From the NCBI RefSeq assembly GCF_900184245.1, contig NZ_FXXB01000008.1, forward strand, positions 124,001 to 188,000: 64,000 nt of DNA. Direction: 5' to 3'. How positions within the stretch are numbered: the stretch's first letter is position 1; each line of letters begins with the position of its first letter. The translations under genes were made by a program, and so were the position numbers. Positions 42,594 to 50,771 of this stretch are shown piece after piece. Below the pieces are notes generated by a model. That model did no database searches and had not been told where the DNA came from. It saw nothing but the letters and a program-made list of their open reading frames with translations. This stretch comes from Brachybacterium massiliense (GTDB lineage: Bacteria; Actinomycetota; Actinomycetes; Actinomycetales; Dermabacteraceae).

Positions 42594-42599
42594 TAGGAT
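42594..42599 (+). promoter_or_regulatory. -10 element (TAGGAT) ahead of pdtaR
   Basis: TAGGAT lies 7 bases before an ATG (42607) that opens a 25-codon reading frame. That frame ends at 42684, overlapping the pdtaR start by 8 bases. The spacing suits a leaderless transcript that could couple the small frame to pdtaR. Confidence 0.4.
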
Positions 42600-42676
42600 A
42601 CCGCTGATGACCACCGGCCTTGACCGCGCGGGTGCTGTGCACCGGCGGCCAGGCCCACTTCGAGACACAGGGCGAC

Positions 42677-43327
42677 ATGACTGACGACACGACTGCACTT
42701 CCCGACGACGCCCAGGACGAGACCCTCGTCGAGGCCGGCACCCGCCGCCGCACGGCCGTGGTGGCCGAGGACGAGAGCCTCATCCGCATGGACATCGTCG
42801 AGACCCTCACCGAGGCCGGCTACGAGGTGGTCGCGGCGGTGGGCGACGGCGAGAGCGCCGTCGCGAAGGCCCGTGAGCTGCGCCCGGACATCGTGGTGAT
42901 GGACGTGAAGATGCCGCAGGTTGACGGTGTGACCGCCGCGGAGCGGATCGGGGAGGACAACCTCGCCCCCGTGGTCATGCTCACCGCGTTCTCGCAGGCG
43001 GAGCTCGTCGAGCGCGCCCGCGACGCCGGTGCGATGGCCTATGTGGTCAAGCCCTTCACCCCGGCGGACCTGCTGCCCGCGATCGAGATCGCCATCTCCC
43101 GCTACCAGCAGATCACCCAGCTCGAGTCCGAGATCGCGGATCTGGGCGAGCGGTTCGAGACCCGCAAGCGCGTGGACCGCGCCAAGGGCCTGCTGCAGAC
43201 CAACATGGGCCTGTCCGAGCCGGAGGCGTTCCGCTGGATCCAGAAGACCTCGATGGATCGCCGCCTGACGATGCGGGAGGTCGCGGACGCCGTGATCGAT
43301 CAGCTCGGCGGCCAGGGCAAGGACTGA
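42677..43327 (+). CDS. pdtaR: PdtaR-type response regulator with ANTAR RNA-binding domain
   Basis: Receiver domain (residues 25-145) with acidic pair Glu31/Asp32, phospho-acceptor Asp76 in VVMDVKMP and Lys in YVVKPFTP. A coiled linker (SEIADLGERFETRKRV) and a C-terminal ANTAR domain (AKGLLQTNMGLSEPEAFRWIQ) follow. Such proteins, like Rv1626, bind nascent RNA hairpins and prevent termination when phosphorylated by PdtaS. No histidine kinase is nearby. The ATG at 42677 fits homology; an in-frame TTG upstream would add 19 residues. Its first bases overlap a tiny upstream frame. Confidence 0.9.
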   Translation: MTDDTTALPDDAQDETLVEAGTRRRTAVVAEDESLIRMDIVETLTEAGYEVVAAVGDGESAVAKARELRPDIVVMDVKMPQVDGVTAAERIGEDNLAPVVMLTAFSQAELVERARDAGAMAYVVKPFTPADLLPAIEIAISRYQQITQLESEIADLGERFETRKRVDRAKGLLQTNMGLSEPEAFRWIQKTSMDRRLTMREVADAVIDQLGGQGKD

Positions 43328-43373
43328 CCCCACCCGGCGGGGTGCGCGGGGGCGAGAGGGGAACGACGGCAGC

Positions 43374-44756
43374 ATGGCGATCTCACGACGCTCCCTGGTG
43401 CGCGGGCTCGGCGCGGGCATGCTCGGAGCCGGTGCCAGCGTCGGCGCGCTGAGCGCCTGCGGTGAGGGCGGCCTGCGCCGCGGCCGCCCCCGCGCGACCA
43501 CCACCGCCCCCACGGCAGAGGCGCTCTCCGAGCCCGATAACCCGCTGGTGATCGGCCAGATCGGTGCGGAATACGGCCGTATGGCCGCCTTCGAGAACGC
43601 GATCGCGACCGCCCTCGACTGTGCCCGCCTGGACGTCAACGCGCGCTGGGACGGGCTGTTCGGCCACGAGATCGAGCTGCTGGAGCGGCACGTGATGGCC
43701 GAGCCGGGCGAGGACCTCTCCGAGGCCATCCGGTCCATGGCCGAGGCCGGTGCCACCTGCGTGATCACCTCGATCGACGAGGAGTCGCTGATCGCGGCGA
43801 TGCCTGCCCTTGTCGAGGCCGGCATGGCGGTGATCGACGTGTTCACCTCCGCCGCCGATGTGCGCGGCCCCGAGGTGCAGACCGCGAACCTGCTGGTGCG
43901 GCTCAGCCCGGATGATGCCACCATCGCGGCGCAGTACGCCGAGATCGCGCTCGGCAGCAGCTCGGACAAGGCGGGCCCCCCGGGCTCGGTCGCCTACCTC
44001 TCGGAGGACACCCTCCAGGGCAGGAGCCTGCTGCACGAGCTCGAGCTGGTGCTCAACCCGGCCCGGGGCAGCATCGTCTCCCAGCAGTTCTACCCGGTCG
44101 GCGACTTCGGCGACGTCGGCGCCCGGGTCACGACGGTGCTGGAGGATCCGCCCGCCCTGCTCGTGTTCAACGGCGGCCCGGAAGCGGCCCCGTTCCTCTC
44201 GGCGCTCTACGAGGCCACCCTCGACGAGGGCCAGCGTCCGAAGATCGACTTCCCCAAGCGGCTCTCCCCGGCGGCCACCGTCGACTACTCGCTCGACCCC
44301 TCGGCGAAGGACCTGGCCCCGGGCTGTCTGGACTCCGCCACGGGCTATCAGCCCGGTGATGCGCTGACCATGCACCACGAGAACATGATGCTCAACCGCG
44401 ACCGGGAGTTCCTGCGCACCGGGTACGCTTACTCCCAGCAGGCCTACGACGCGCTGACGATGGCCTGCCTGGCCGCGCAGCATGCGCTGTCGGTCGAGGG
44501 GACGGCGCTGGCGGCGGCGCTGCCGGCGATCCTCACCGGCACCACCGACTGCACCGACTACGAGTCGTGCCGCCGGGCGATGCGCACCGGGCTCGAGGCG
44601 CAGGAGCGGGTCACCGTCTCCTACGAGGGCCGCATGGGCGCGCTCGAGCTGGGCCCGCGCTCCGACGCCCGCATCGGGCAGCTGCGCGAGTACACCTGGT
44701 CCGAGGCCCATGTGCTCGAGCTCGGCAACCCGAAGGGGTTCGAGGCGCCGTCCTGA
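43374..44756 (+). CDS. Tat-exported lipoprotein, periplasmic-binding-protein type I (branched-chain amino acid/urea-like)
   Basis: Protein of 460 residues. The N-terminus has twin arginines (RR at 5-6, ISRRSLVRG), a hydrophobic stretch and a lipobox LSAC with Cys29, so it should be folded, exported by Tat and lipidated by Lgt. The rest resembles type I periplasmic binding proteins of the LivJ class (VIGQIGAEYGRMAAFENAIATA, ATCVITSIDEES). No permease or ATPase genes accompany it, so it may serve a distant transporter or act as a sensor. It lies 46 bases after pdtaR, possibly cotranscribed. Confidence 0.78.
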   Translation: MAISRRSLVRGLGAGMLGAGASVGALSACGEGGLRRGRPRATTTAPTAEALSEPDNPLVIGQIGAEYGRMAAFENAIATALDCARLDVNARWDGLFGHEIELLERHVMAEPGEDLSEAIRSMAEAGATCVITSIDEESLIAAMPALVEAGMAVIDVFTSAADVRGPEVQTANLLVRLSPDDATIAAQYAEIALGSSSDKAGPPGSVAYLSEDTLQGRSLLHELELVLNPARGSIVSQQFYPVGDFGDVGARVTTVLEDPPALLVFNGGPEAAPFLSALYEATLDEGQRPKIDFPKRLSPAATVDYSLDPSAKDLAPGCLDSATGYQPGDALTMHHENMMLNRDREFLRTGYAYSQQAYDALTMACLAAQHALSVEGTALAAALPAILTGTTDCTDYESCRRAMRTGLEAQERVTVSYEGRMGALELGPRSDARIGQLREYTWSEAHVLELGNPKGFEAPS

Positions 44757-44791
44757 GCCGGAGGCCCCGCACTCGTGCCGCGGAGGCTCAG
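44753..44791. terminator. Inverted repeat containing both stop codons of convergent genes
   Basis: CTGAGCC (44753-44759) pairs with GGCTCAG (44785-44791). The left arm holds the TGA of the binding-protein gene and the right arm the TGA of the minus-strand thioesterase gene. Loop of 25 bases. Likely a compact two-way terminator, though the stem is short. Confidence 0.45.
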
Positions 44792-45255
44792 CGGGGCGGG
44801 AGCAGCTGGGTGGAGACGGTGATGGTGCTCAGCAGGGTGCCGGCCTCGTCGTGGACGTCCACCAGATAGCTCGCGACCTGCCGGCCCAGATGCCGTGCAC
44901 TGCAGGTCGCGGTCACCGTCCCGGAGCGCGCGGAGCGATGATGCAGCGCGGAGACGGAGGTCCCCACCGCCTGCGCCCCTTCCCCATGGACTTCCCGCGC
45001 CTGCACGATCGCGGCGAAGGAGGCGATGGACTCGGCCAGAGCGATCGTCGCCCCGCCGTGCAGCAGCCCCGCGGGCTGGAGGTTGCCCTCGACCGGCATC
45101 GTCGCCGTGCCGCCCCGCGCATCGAGGGTCAGCAGCTCCATGCCGCAGCGCTCCAGCAGGGTGCCGCGAAGCAGGGGCGCGAAATGGGCGCGCAGCTCCT
45201 CGCTGATGGGGGGCGGGGCATCGTCGGCGCCGGGGGAGAGGTGCGAAGCGGTCAT
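44788..45255 (-). CDS. Hotdog-fold acyl-CoA thioesterase (PaaI family)
   Basis: Protein of 155 residues with the PaaI-type hotdog motif NLQPAGLLHGGATIALAES, where the catalytic Asn/Gly-His and Glu lie, followed by a second strand set with SVSALHHRSARSGTVTATC. It should hydrolyse aromatic or medium-chain acyl-CoA esters; the substrate is unknown. It is divergent from polA across 65 bases. Confidence 0.88.
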   Translation of the reverse strand: MTASHLSPGADDAPPPISEELRAHFAPLLRGTLLERCGMELLTLDARGGTATMPVEGNLQPAGLLHGGATIALAESIASFAAIVQAREVHGEGAQAVGTSVSALHHRSARSGTVTATCSARHLGRQVASYLVDVHDEAGTLLSTITVSTQLLPPR

Positions 45256-45307
45256 GGCACGAGGGTGCCACAGACACGGGGGCGGGACGGGCGTGGGTGC
45301 GACATGG

Positions 45308-45313
45308 GAGACT
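45308..45313 (+). promoter_or_regulatory. Candidate -10 (GAGACT) of a leaderless polA transcript
   Basis: GAGACT is followed by 7 bases and the polA ATG, the same geometry as at ctaA. The hexamer is weak, so this rests on the shared spacing. Confidence 0.3.
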
Positions 45314-45320
45314 TCTCCCC

Positions 45321-48038
45321 ATGACTGCGAGTGACACCGATGACCAGCGCATCCTCCTCATCGACGGGCACGCGATGGCCTTCCGCGCGTTCTTCGCGCT
45401 GCCTGCGGACGGCTTCAGCGACGGCCGGGGCCAGGCCACCAACGCGGTGTACGGCTTCACCCGCATGCTCATCAACGTGGTCGCCTCGGAGAGGCCGACC
45501 CACATCGCCGTGGCCTTCGACCTGCCGGGCGGCACCTTCCGCGACCGCATCTACGACCAGTACAAGGGCGGGCGCGACGAGACGCCGGAGGCCTTCCACG
45601 GCCAGATCGGCCTGATCAAGCAGGTGCTCGACGCGCTCGGCGTGCGCTGGCTGACCTACGAGGACTACGAGGCCGACGACATCATCGCCACCCTCGCCAC
45701 GCGCGCCGAGGAGGCGGGGGACGAGGCGCTGATCGTCTCGAGCGACCGCGACGCGCTCCAGCTGGTCGGCGAGAAGGTCACCCTGCTGCAGCCCATCAAG
45801 GGCGTCACCGAGATGCGCCGGATGACGCCCTCGGCCGTGGTCGAGAAGTACGGCGTCACCCCCGAGCAGTACCCGGACCTCGCCGCCTTGGTGGGCGAGG
45901 CGGCGGACAACCTCCCCGGCGTGCCCGGGGTGGGGCCGAAGACCGCCGCCAAGTGGATCGCCCAGTACGGGGACCTGCCCGGCGTGATCGCCCACGCCGA
46001 CGAGATCAAGGGCAAGGCCGGGCAGTCGCTGCGCGACCACCTCGAGGCGGTCGAGCGCAACCGGTTGATGAACGCCGCCTTCACCACCCTCGACCTGCCC
46101 GAGGACGCGGCCCACTACGCCCTCGGCGGCGGCGACCGGGCCCGCGTCATCGAGGTGTTCGACGACCTCGCCTTCGGGGACACCATCCGGCGCGACCTGC
46201 CGGCGGCACTGCTGGGCGAGACCGTCGCGGAGGCTGTCGCCGAGCAGGAGCAGCAGGAGTCCGAGGTGCTCACCCTCGACAGCGCCGAGGCGCTGGGCCA
46301 GCTGCTCGGGGAGGAGCGGGGAGCGCTCGCCCTGGACGTCTCCGAGGACGTGCGCGGCGGGCCGCTGCTCGGGCTCGCCACCGGATCCGGCAGCGGCGCG
46401 GTCCAGCTCTCGTCCCTGGACTCGGAGGCCTCGACCGCACTGGCCTCCGCCCTCGACAGGGCGCAGGAGATCCTGGTGGCCGACGCCGCCGGGGTGCGCT
46501 CCTGGCTGGCGGACAACGGCTACCGCCCGGCCGCCGCGATGCGGGACCTCTCGCTCGAGTCCTTCGTGCTGCGCCCCGGTGCTCGCAGCTATGACACCGA
46601 GGCGCTGGGAACGGAGCTGGGAGGGGCGAGCTTCGAGCCGCGGCCCCGCAAGCCCGCGCCCACCACCTTGAAGAAGGAGACCCCCGAGGTGCGTGCGGAG
46701 CACGTCGCCCGCGCCGCGGCGCGCCTCGCCACGGCCGCCGCCGCCCTGCACCCGGCCGCCGCAGAGCTCAGCTCCCGCCTCGAGCGGGCGCCCTGGGCGC
46801 GCAGGATCCTCGATGATCTCGAGCGCCCGCTGCAGAGCATCCTCGAGACCATGCACGCGCGCGGCATCGCCCTGGACGCGCAGGCCGTGGCCGCCCTGCG
46901 CGAGGAGTTCGAGGGCTTCGTGGCGCAGGCCAAGCGGGAGGCCGGCGAGATCGTGGGGGAGGAGGTCAACCTCTCCTCCCCGAAGCAGCTCCAGGTGGTG
47001 CTGTTCGAGACCCTCGCCCTGCCCACCACCCGCAAGATCTCCTCCGGCCATTCGACCGACGCCGAGTCCCTCACCGATCTGGCCGAGGCGCTGGACCCGG
47101 ACTCCGCCGGGTACCGGTTCCTGGCCGCGCTGCTGCGCTTCCGCGAGATGAGCAAGCTCACCGGCTACCTGGTGGGCCTGGACAAGGTGGTCGACGAGAC
47201 CTCCCGCGTGCACACCACGTTCCAGCAGACGGCCGCCGCCACGGGACGTCTCGCCTCGACCGAGCCGAACCTCCAGAACATTCCCGTGCGCACCGCCGAG
47301 GGACAGCGCATCCGGGACGTCTTCGTCGCGGGAGAGGGCTACGAGAGCCTGCTGACCGCGGACTACTCGCAGATCGAGATGCGCATCATGGCGCATCTGT
47401 CCGAGGACGAGGGCCTCATCGAGGCCTTCAATTCGGGCGAGGATCTGCACAACTTCGTCGCCTCCCGGGTCTTCGGCGTGAGCCCCGACGCGGTCGATCC
47501 GGCGATGCGCTCGAAGACCAAGGCTGTCAGCTACGGCCTCGCCTACGGGCTGTCCGCCTTCGGCCTCTCGCGCCAGCTGCGCATTTCCCGGGCCGAGGCG
47601 ACCTCCCTGCGGGACGGCTACTTCGAACGCTTCGGCGGGGTGCGCGACTACCTGCGCGAGAGCGTCGAGACGGCCCGGACGACCGGCTACACCGAGACCA
47701 TCCTCGGGCGTCGGCGCTACCTGCCGGATCTGACCTCCGACAACCGCCAGCGCCGCGAGAACGCGGAGAGGGTTGCACTGAACTCCCCGATCCAGGGCAG
47801 CGCGGCGGACATCATCAAGCTCGCGATGCTGGCCGTCGAGCGTCGGATGCGCGAGGCGGAGCTGACCTCCCGGATGCTGCTCCAGGTGCATGACGAGCTC
47901 GTGATCGAGGTGGCGCCCGGCGAGCTGGACCAGGTGCGCCGGATCGTCGAGGACGGCATGGACTCGGCCTACCGGCTGTCCGTGCCGCTCGAGGTCGGCA
48001 TCGGCGTGGGCCGCACCTGGCGCGAGGCCGCGCACTGA
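45321..48038 (+). CDS. polA: DNA polymerase I
   Basis: Repair and Okazaki-fragment polymerase. Protein of 905 residues. The 5'-3' exonuclease domain (1 to about 300) has LLIDGHAMAFRAFFAL and VSSDRDALQL. The middle 3'-5' exonuclease-like domain lacks the metal-binding Asp-X-Glu (GALALDVSEDV instead), so proofreading is probably absent, as in other actinobacterial PolA. The polymerase domain has motif A DYSQIEMRIMAHLSED, motif B RSKTKAVSYGLAYGL and motif C LLQVHDELVIE. The ATG is preferred over a start 24 bases upstream. A 927-residue antisense frame is an artefact. Confidence 0.97.
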   Translation: MTASDTDDQRILLIDGHAMAFRAFFALPADGFSDGRGQATNAVYGFTRMLINVVASERPTHIAVAFDLPGGTFRDRIYDQYKGGRDETPEAFHGQIGLIKQVLDALGVRWLTYEDYEADDIIATLATRAEEAGDEALIVSSDRDALQLVGEKVTLLQPIKGVTEMRRMTPSAVVEKYGVTPEQYPDLAALVGEAADNLPGVPGVGPKTAAKWIAQYGDLPGVIAHADEIKGKAGQSLRDHLEAVERNRLMNAAFTTLDLPEDAAHYALGGGDRARVIEVFDDLAFGDTIRRDLPAALLGETVAEAVAEQEQQESEVLTLDSAEALGQLLGEERGALALDVSEDVRGGPLLGLATGSGSGAVQLSSLDSEASTALASALDRAQEILVADAAGVRSWLADNGYRPAAAMRDLSLESFVLRPGARSYDTEALGTELGGASFEPRPRKPAPTTLKKETPEVRAEHVARAAARLATAAAALHPAAAELSSRLERAPWARRILDDLERPLQSILETMHARGIALDAQAVAALREEFEGFVAQAKREAGEIVGEEVNLSSPKQLQVVLFETLALPTTRKISSGHSTDAESLTDLAEALDPDSAGYRFLAALLRFREMSKLTGYLVGLDKVVDETSRVHTTFQQTAAATGRLASTEPNLQNIPVRTAEGQRIRDVFVAGEGYESLLTADYSQIEMRIMAHLSEDEGLIEAFNSGEDLHNFVASRVFGVSPDAVDPAMRSKTKAVSYGLAYGLSAFGLSRQLRISRAEATSLRDGYFERFGGVRDYLRESVETARTTGYTETILGRRRYLPDLTSDNRQRRENAERVALNSPIQGSAADIIKLAMLAVERRMREAELTSRMLLQVHDELVIEVAPGELDQVRRIVEDGMDSAYRLSVPLEVGIGVGRTWREAAH

Positions 48039-48151
48039 GGCCGGCTGTCGCGGCCCGCCGGAGTGCGACCACCGGGGCGACCAGGACGGATCTCACACCC
48101 GCGGCCCGCGCCGGCGGGCTGCGCACCCTCGCGCTCGCACGCCGGGGCTGT

Positions 48152-48157
48152 TAGGCT
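48152..48157 (+). promoter_or_regulatory. Candidate -10 (TAGGCT) of rpsA
   Basis: TAGGCT lies 137 bases before the rpsA ATG. The resulting leader of about 130 bases contains a small CCACG/CGTGG inverted repeat near 48197 and may have a regulatory role. It is the same hexamer as before uvrB. Confidence 0.35.
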
Positions 48158-48294
48158 TTCGAAGGTCTGTGCGCGAGCTCTCGCACCGGCGTGATCCCAC
48201 GCCGTGGTGGAACGGGCACGGACTGGCCCTCCCCGGAGGGTCAGCACGTCCATCGATCCTACTCATTTCCTGTCCCGACGGAGTCCTTACCTAC

Positions 48295-49779
48295 ATGACC
48301 GACACCACGACCCCCCAGATCGCCATCAACGACATCGGCGGCGCCGACGATCTCATGGCCGCCATCGATGCCACCATCAAGTACTTCAACGATGGCGACA
48401 TCGTCGAAGGCACCGTGGTGAAGGTCGATCACGACGAGGTCCTCCTGGACATCGGCTACAAGACCGAGGGCGTCATCCCCTCGCGCGAGCTGTCCATCAA
48501 GCACGACGTCGACCCCGGTGAGGTCGTCGAGGTCGGCGACGAGATCGAGGCCCTGGTCCTCCAGAAGGAGGACAAGGAAGGCCGCCTGATCCTGTCCAAG
48601 AAGCGTGCGCAGTACGAGCGCGCTTGGGGCACCATCGAGCAGATCAAGGAAGACGAGGGCGTCGTCACCGGCCGCGTCATCGAGGTCGTCAAGGGCGGCC
48701 TCATCGTCGACATCGGCCTGCGCGGCTTCCTCCCCGCCTCCCTCGTCGAGATGCGTCGCGTCCGCGACCTGCAGCCGTACGTCGGCCAGGAGATCGAGGC
48801 GAAGATCATCGAGCTCGACAAGAACCGCAACAACGTGGTCCTCTCGCGTCGCGCCTACCTGGAGGAGACCCAGTCCGCGGTCCGCTCCGACTTCCTGCAG
48901 ACCCTGCAGAAGGGCCAGGTCCGCGAGGGCGCTGTGTCCTCGATCGTCAACTTCGGCGCCTTCGTCGATCTCGGCGGCGTCGACGGCCTGGTGCACGTCT
49001 CCGAGCTGTCCTGGAAGCACATCGACCACCCGTCCGAGGTCGTCGAGGTCGGTCAGAAGGTCTCCGTCGAGGTGCTCGACGTGGACATGGATCGCGAGCG
49101 CGTCTCCCTGTCGCTGAAGGCGACCCAGGAGGACCCGTGGCAGCTCTTCGCCCGCACCCACGCCATCGGCGAAGTCGTCCCGGGCAAGGTCACCAAGCTG
49201 GTCCCCTTCGGCGCCTTCGTGCGCGTCGAGGACGGCATCGAGGGCCTGGTGCACATCTCCGAGCTGGCTCAGCGCCACGTGGATCTGCCCGAGCAGGTCG
49301 TCACCGTGGACCAGGACGTCTTCGTCAAGGTCATCGACATCGACCTCGAGCGTCGCCGCATCTCGCTGTCCCTCAAGCAGGCCAACGAGGGCGTGGATCC
49401 CGAGGGCGATGACTCGACCTTCGATCCGGCTCTGTACGGCATGGCCGCGGAGTACGACGCCAACGGCGAGTACAAGTACCCCGAGGGCTTCGACCCGGAG
49501 ACCAACGAGTGGCTCGAGGGCTTCGACGCCCAGCGCGAGGAGTGGGAGGGCCAGTACGCGGCCGCCTACGAGCGCTGGACCGCCCACAAGGCCCAGGTCG
49601 CCGAGGCCATCAAGGCCGACGAGGAGTCCGCGAACGCTCCGGCCGCCGCGTCCACCAGCTCCTCGGACTCCGCGGCCCCGGCCGCGCAGGCCTCCTACCA
49701 GTCGAGCACCTCGGACGAGGGCACCCTGGCCTCCGACGAGGCCCTGGCCGCCCTGCGCGCCAAGCTCACCGGCAACTGA
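48295..49779 (+). CDS. rpsA: 30S ribosomal protein S1
   Basis: mRNA-binding ribosomal protein. Protein of 494 residues with four S1 domains (about 36-105, 121-190, 207-276 and 293-362), the third and fourth with GAFVDLGGVDGLVHVSELSW and GAFVRVEDGIEGLVHISELA. A long low-complexity tail rich in Glu, Ala and Ser follows. The actinobacterial four-domain form is shorter than the six-domain enterobacterial one. The ATG gives MTDTTTPQIAINDIG, with GGAG upstream; a longer in-frame extension lies in the leader. In actinobacteria polA-rpsA-coaE-uvrB are often close, as here. Confidence 0.96.
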   Translation: MTDTTTPQIAINDIGGADDLMAAIDATIKYFNDGDIVEGTVVKVDHDEVLLDIGYKTEGVIPSRELSIKHDVDPGEVVEVGDEIEALVLQKEDKEGRLILSKKRAQYERAWGTIEQIKEDEGVVTGRVIEVVKGGLIVDIGLRGFLPASLVEMRRVRDLQPYVGQEIEAKIIELDKNRNNVVLSRRAYLEETQSAVRSDFLQTLQKGQVREGAVSSIVNFGAFVDLGGVDGLVHVSELSWKHIDHPSEVVEVGQKVSVEVLDVDMDRERVSLSLKATQEDPWQLFARTHAIGEVVPGKVTKLVPFGAFVRVEDGIEGLVHISELAQRHVDLPEQVVTVDQDVFVKVIDIDLERRRISLSLKQANEGVDPEGDDSTFDPALYGMAAEYDANGEYKYPEGFDPETNEWLEGFDAQREEWEGQYAAAYERWTAHKAQVAEAIKADEESANAPAAASTSSSDSAAPAAQASYQSSTSDEGTLASDEALAALRAKLTGN

Positions 49780-49810
49780 TCGGTCGCTGATCCTCGGATC
49801 GGCGCACCGG

Positions 49811-49846
49811 GACGACGGGCGTCACCTTCGGGTGGCGCCCGTCGTC
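49811..49846 (+). terminator. Terminator of rpsA
   Basis: GACGACGGGCGTCACC (49811-49826) and GGTGGCGCCCGTCGTC (49831-49846) form a 16-base stem with one G-T wobble, closed by a stable TTCG tetraloop. It lies 31 bases after the rpsA stop. Confidence 0.88.
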
Positions 49847-49865
49847 GTATGCCCAGCGGGTACGG

Positions 49866-49871
49866 CAGACT
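49866..49871 (+). promoter_or_regulatory. Candidate -10 (CAGACT) of a leaderless HAD gene
   Basis: CAGACT is followed by 6 bases and the ATG of the HAD phosphatase gene. No ribosome binding site fits in between. Confidence 0.35.
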
Positions 49872-49877
49872 GGTGCC

Positions 49878-50708
49878 ATGACCGATGCGCTCGAGACTCA
49901 TCCGATCCACTCCTGGCTCACCGACATGGACGGCGTGCTCGTCCATGAGGATGCCGCGCTGCCCGGCGCCGCCGACTTCATCGCCGCCCTGCAGCAGTAC
50001 GGCCGCCCGTTCCTGGTGCTGACCAACAACTCGATCTTCACTCCCCGGGACCTGCGGGCGCGGCTCGCCCGCAGCGGCATCGACATCCCCGAGGACGCGA
50101 TCTGGACCAGCGCCCTGGCCACCGCTCGGTTCCTCGCCGAGCAGGCGCCCGGCTCCGCGGCCTACGTGATCGGTGAGGCGGGTCTGACCAGCGCCATGCA
50201 CGAGGAGGGCTTCATCCTCGCCGACTCGGACGTCGAGTTCGTGGTGCTGGGGGAGACCCGCACCTACTCCTTCGAGGCGATCACCCGCGCGATCCGGCTG
50301 ATCAAGAACGGCGCGAAGTTCATCGCCACCAACCCTGACGTCACCGGCCCCAGCGCCGAGGGGCCGCTGCCGGCGACCGGTTCGGTGGCCGCGATGATCA
50401 CCGCCGCGACCGGGATCCAGCCCTACTACATCGGCAAGCCCAACCCGCTGATGATGCGCACGGCCCTGAACCGCATCGGCGCGCACTCGGAGACCTCGAT
50501 CATGATCGGGGACCGCATGGACACCGACGTGAAGTCCGGCCTCGAGGCGGGCATGCGCTCGGTGCTGGTGCTCTCCGGCTCCACCCGCGAGGAGGAGATC
50601 AGGCTGTACCCGTACCGCCCCACCGTGGTGCTGGACGGGATCGCGGATGTGGTGCCGCTGGTGGCACGCCTCACCCCGCTCGAGTCCGTCGAGCTCGACG
50701 AGGACTGA
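49878..50708 (+). CDS. HAD-superfamily phosphatase (NagD/class IIA)
   Basis: Protein of 276 residues. Motif I is LTDMDGVLVHED (nucleophile Asp), motif II VLTNNS, then the class IIA cap, and motifs III/IV in IGKPNPLMMRTAL and MIGDRMDTDVKSGLEAG. It is related to NagD and 4-nitrophenylphosphatases, which remove phosphate from sugar phosphates or nucleotides; the true substrate is unknown. It stands alone between the rpsA terminator and aroC. Confidence 0.92.
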   Translation: MTDALETHPIHSWLTDMDGVLVHEDAALPGAADFIAALQQYGRPFLVLTNNSIFTPRDLRARLARSGIDIPEDAIWTSALATARFLAEQAPGSAAYVIGEAGLTSAMHEEGFILADSDVEFVVLGETRTYSFEAITRAIRLIKNGAKFIATNPDVTGPSAEGPLPATGSVAAMITAATGIQPYYIGKPNPLMMRTALNRIGAHSETSIMIGDRMDTDVKSGLEAGMRSVLVLSGSTREEEIRLYPYRPTVVLDGIADVVPLVARLTPLESVELDED

Positions 50709-50758
50709 TCCTCCGGGGCGGCGCCTGGACAGGCGTCCTGCACCACGGGGCGACATGA

Positions 50759-50764
50759 GAGAAT
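50759..50764 (+). promoter_or_regulatory. Candidate -10 (GAGAAT) of a leaderless aro operon
   Basis: GAGAAT precedes the aroC ATG (50772) by 7 bases. Support is the shared spacing; no -35 is clear. Confidence 0.3.
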
Positions 50765-50771
50765 GACGGCC

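Noticed and set aside
45252-48035. 927-residue minus-strand frame opposite polA
   Set aside because: Antisense shadow; polA motifs are intact on the plus strand.
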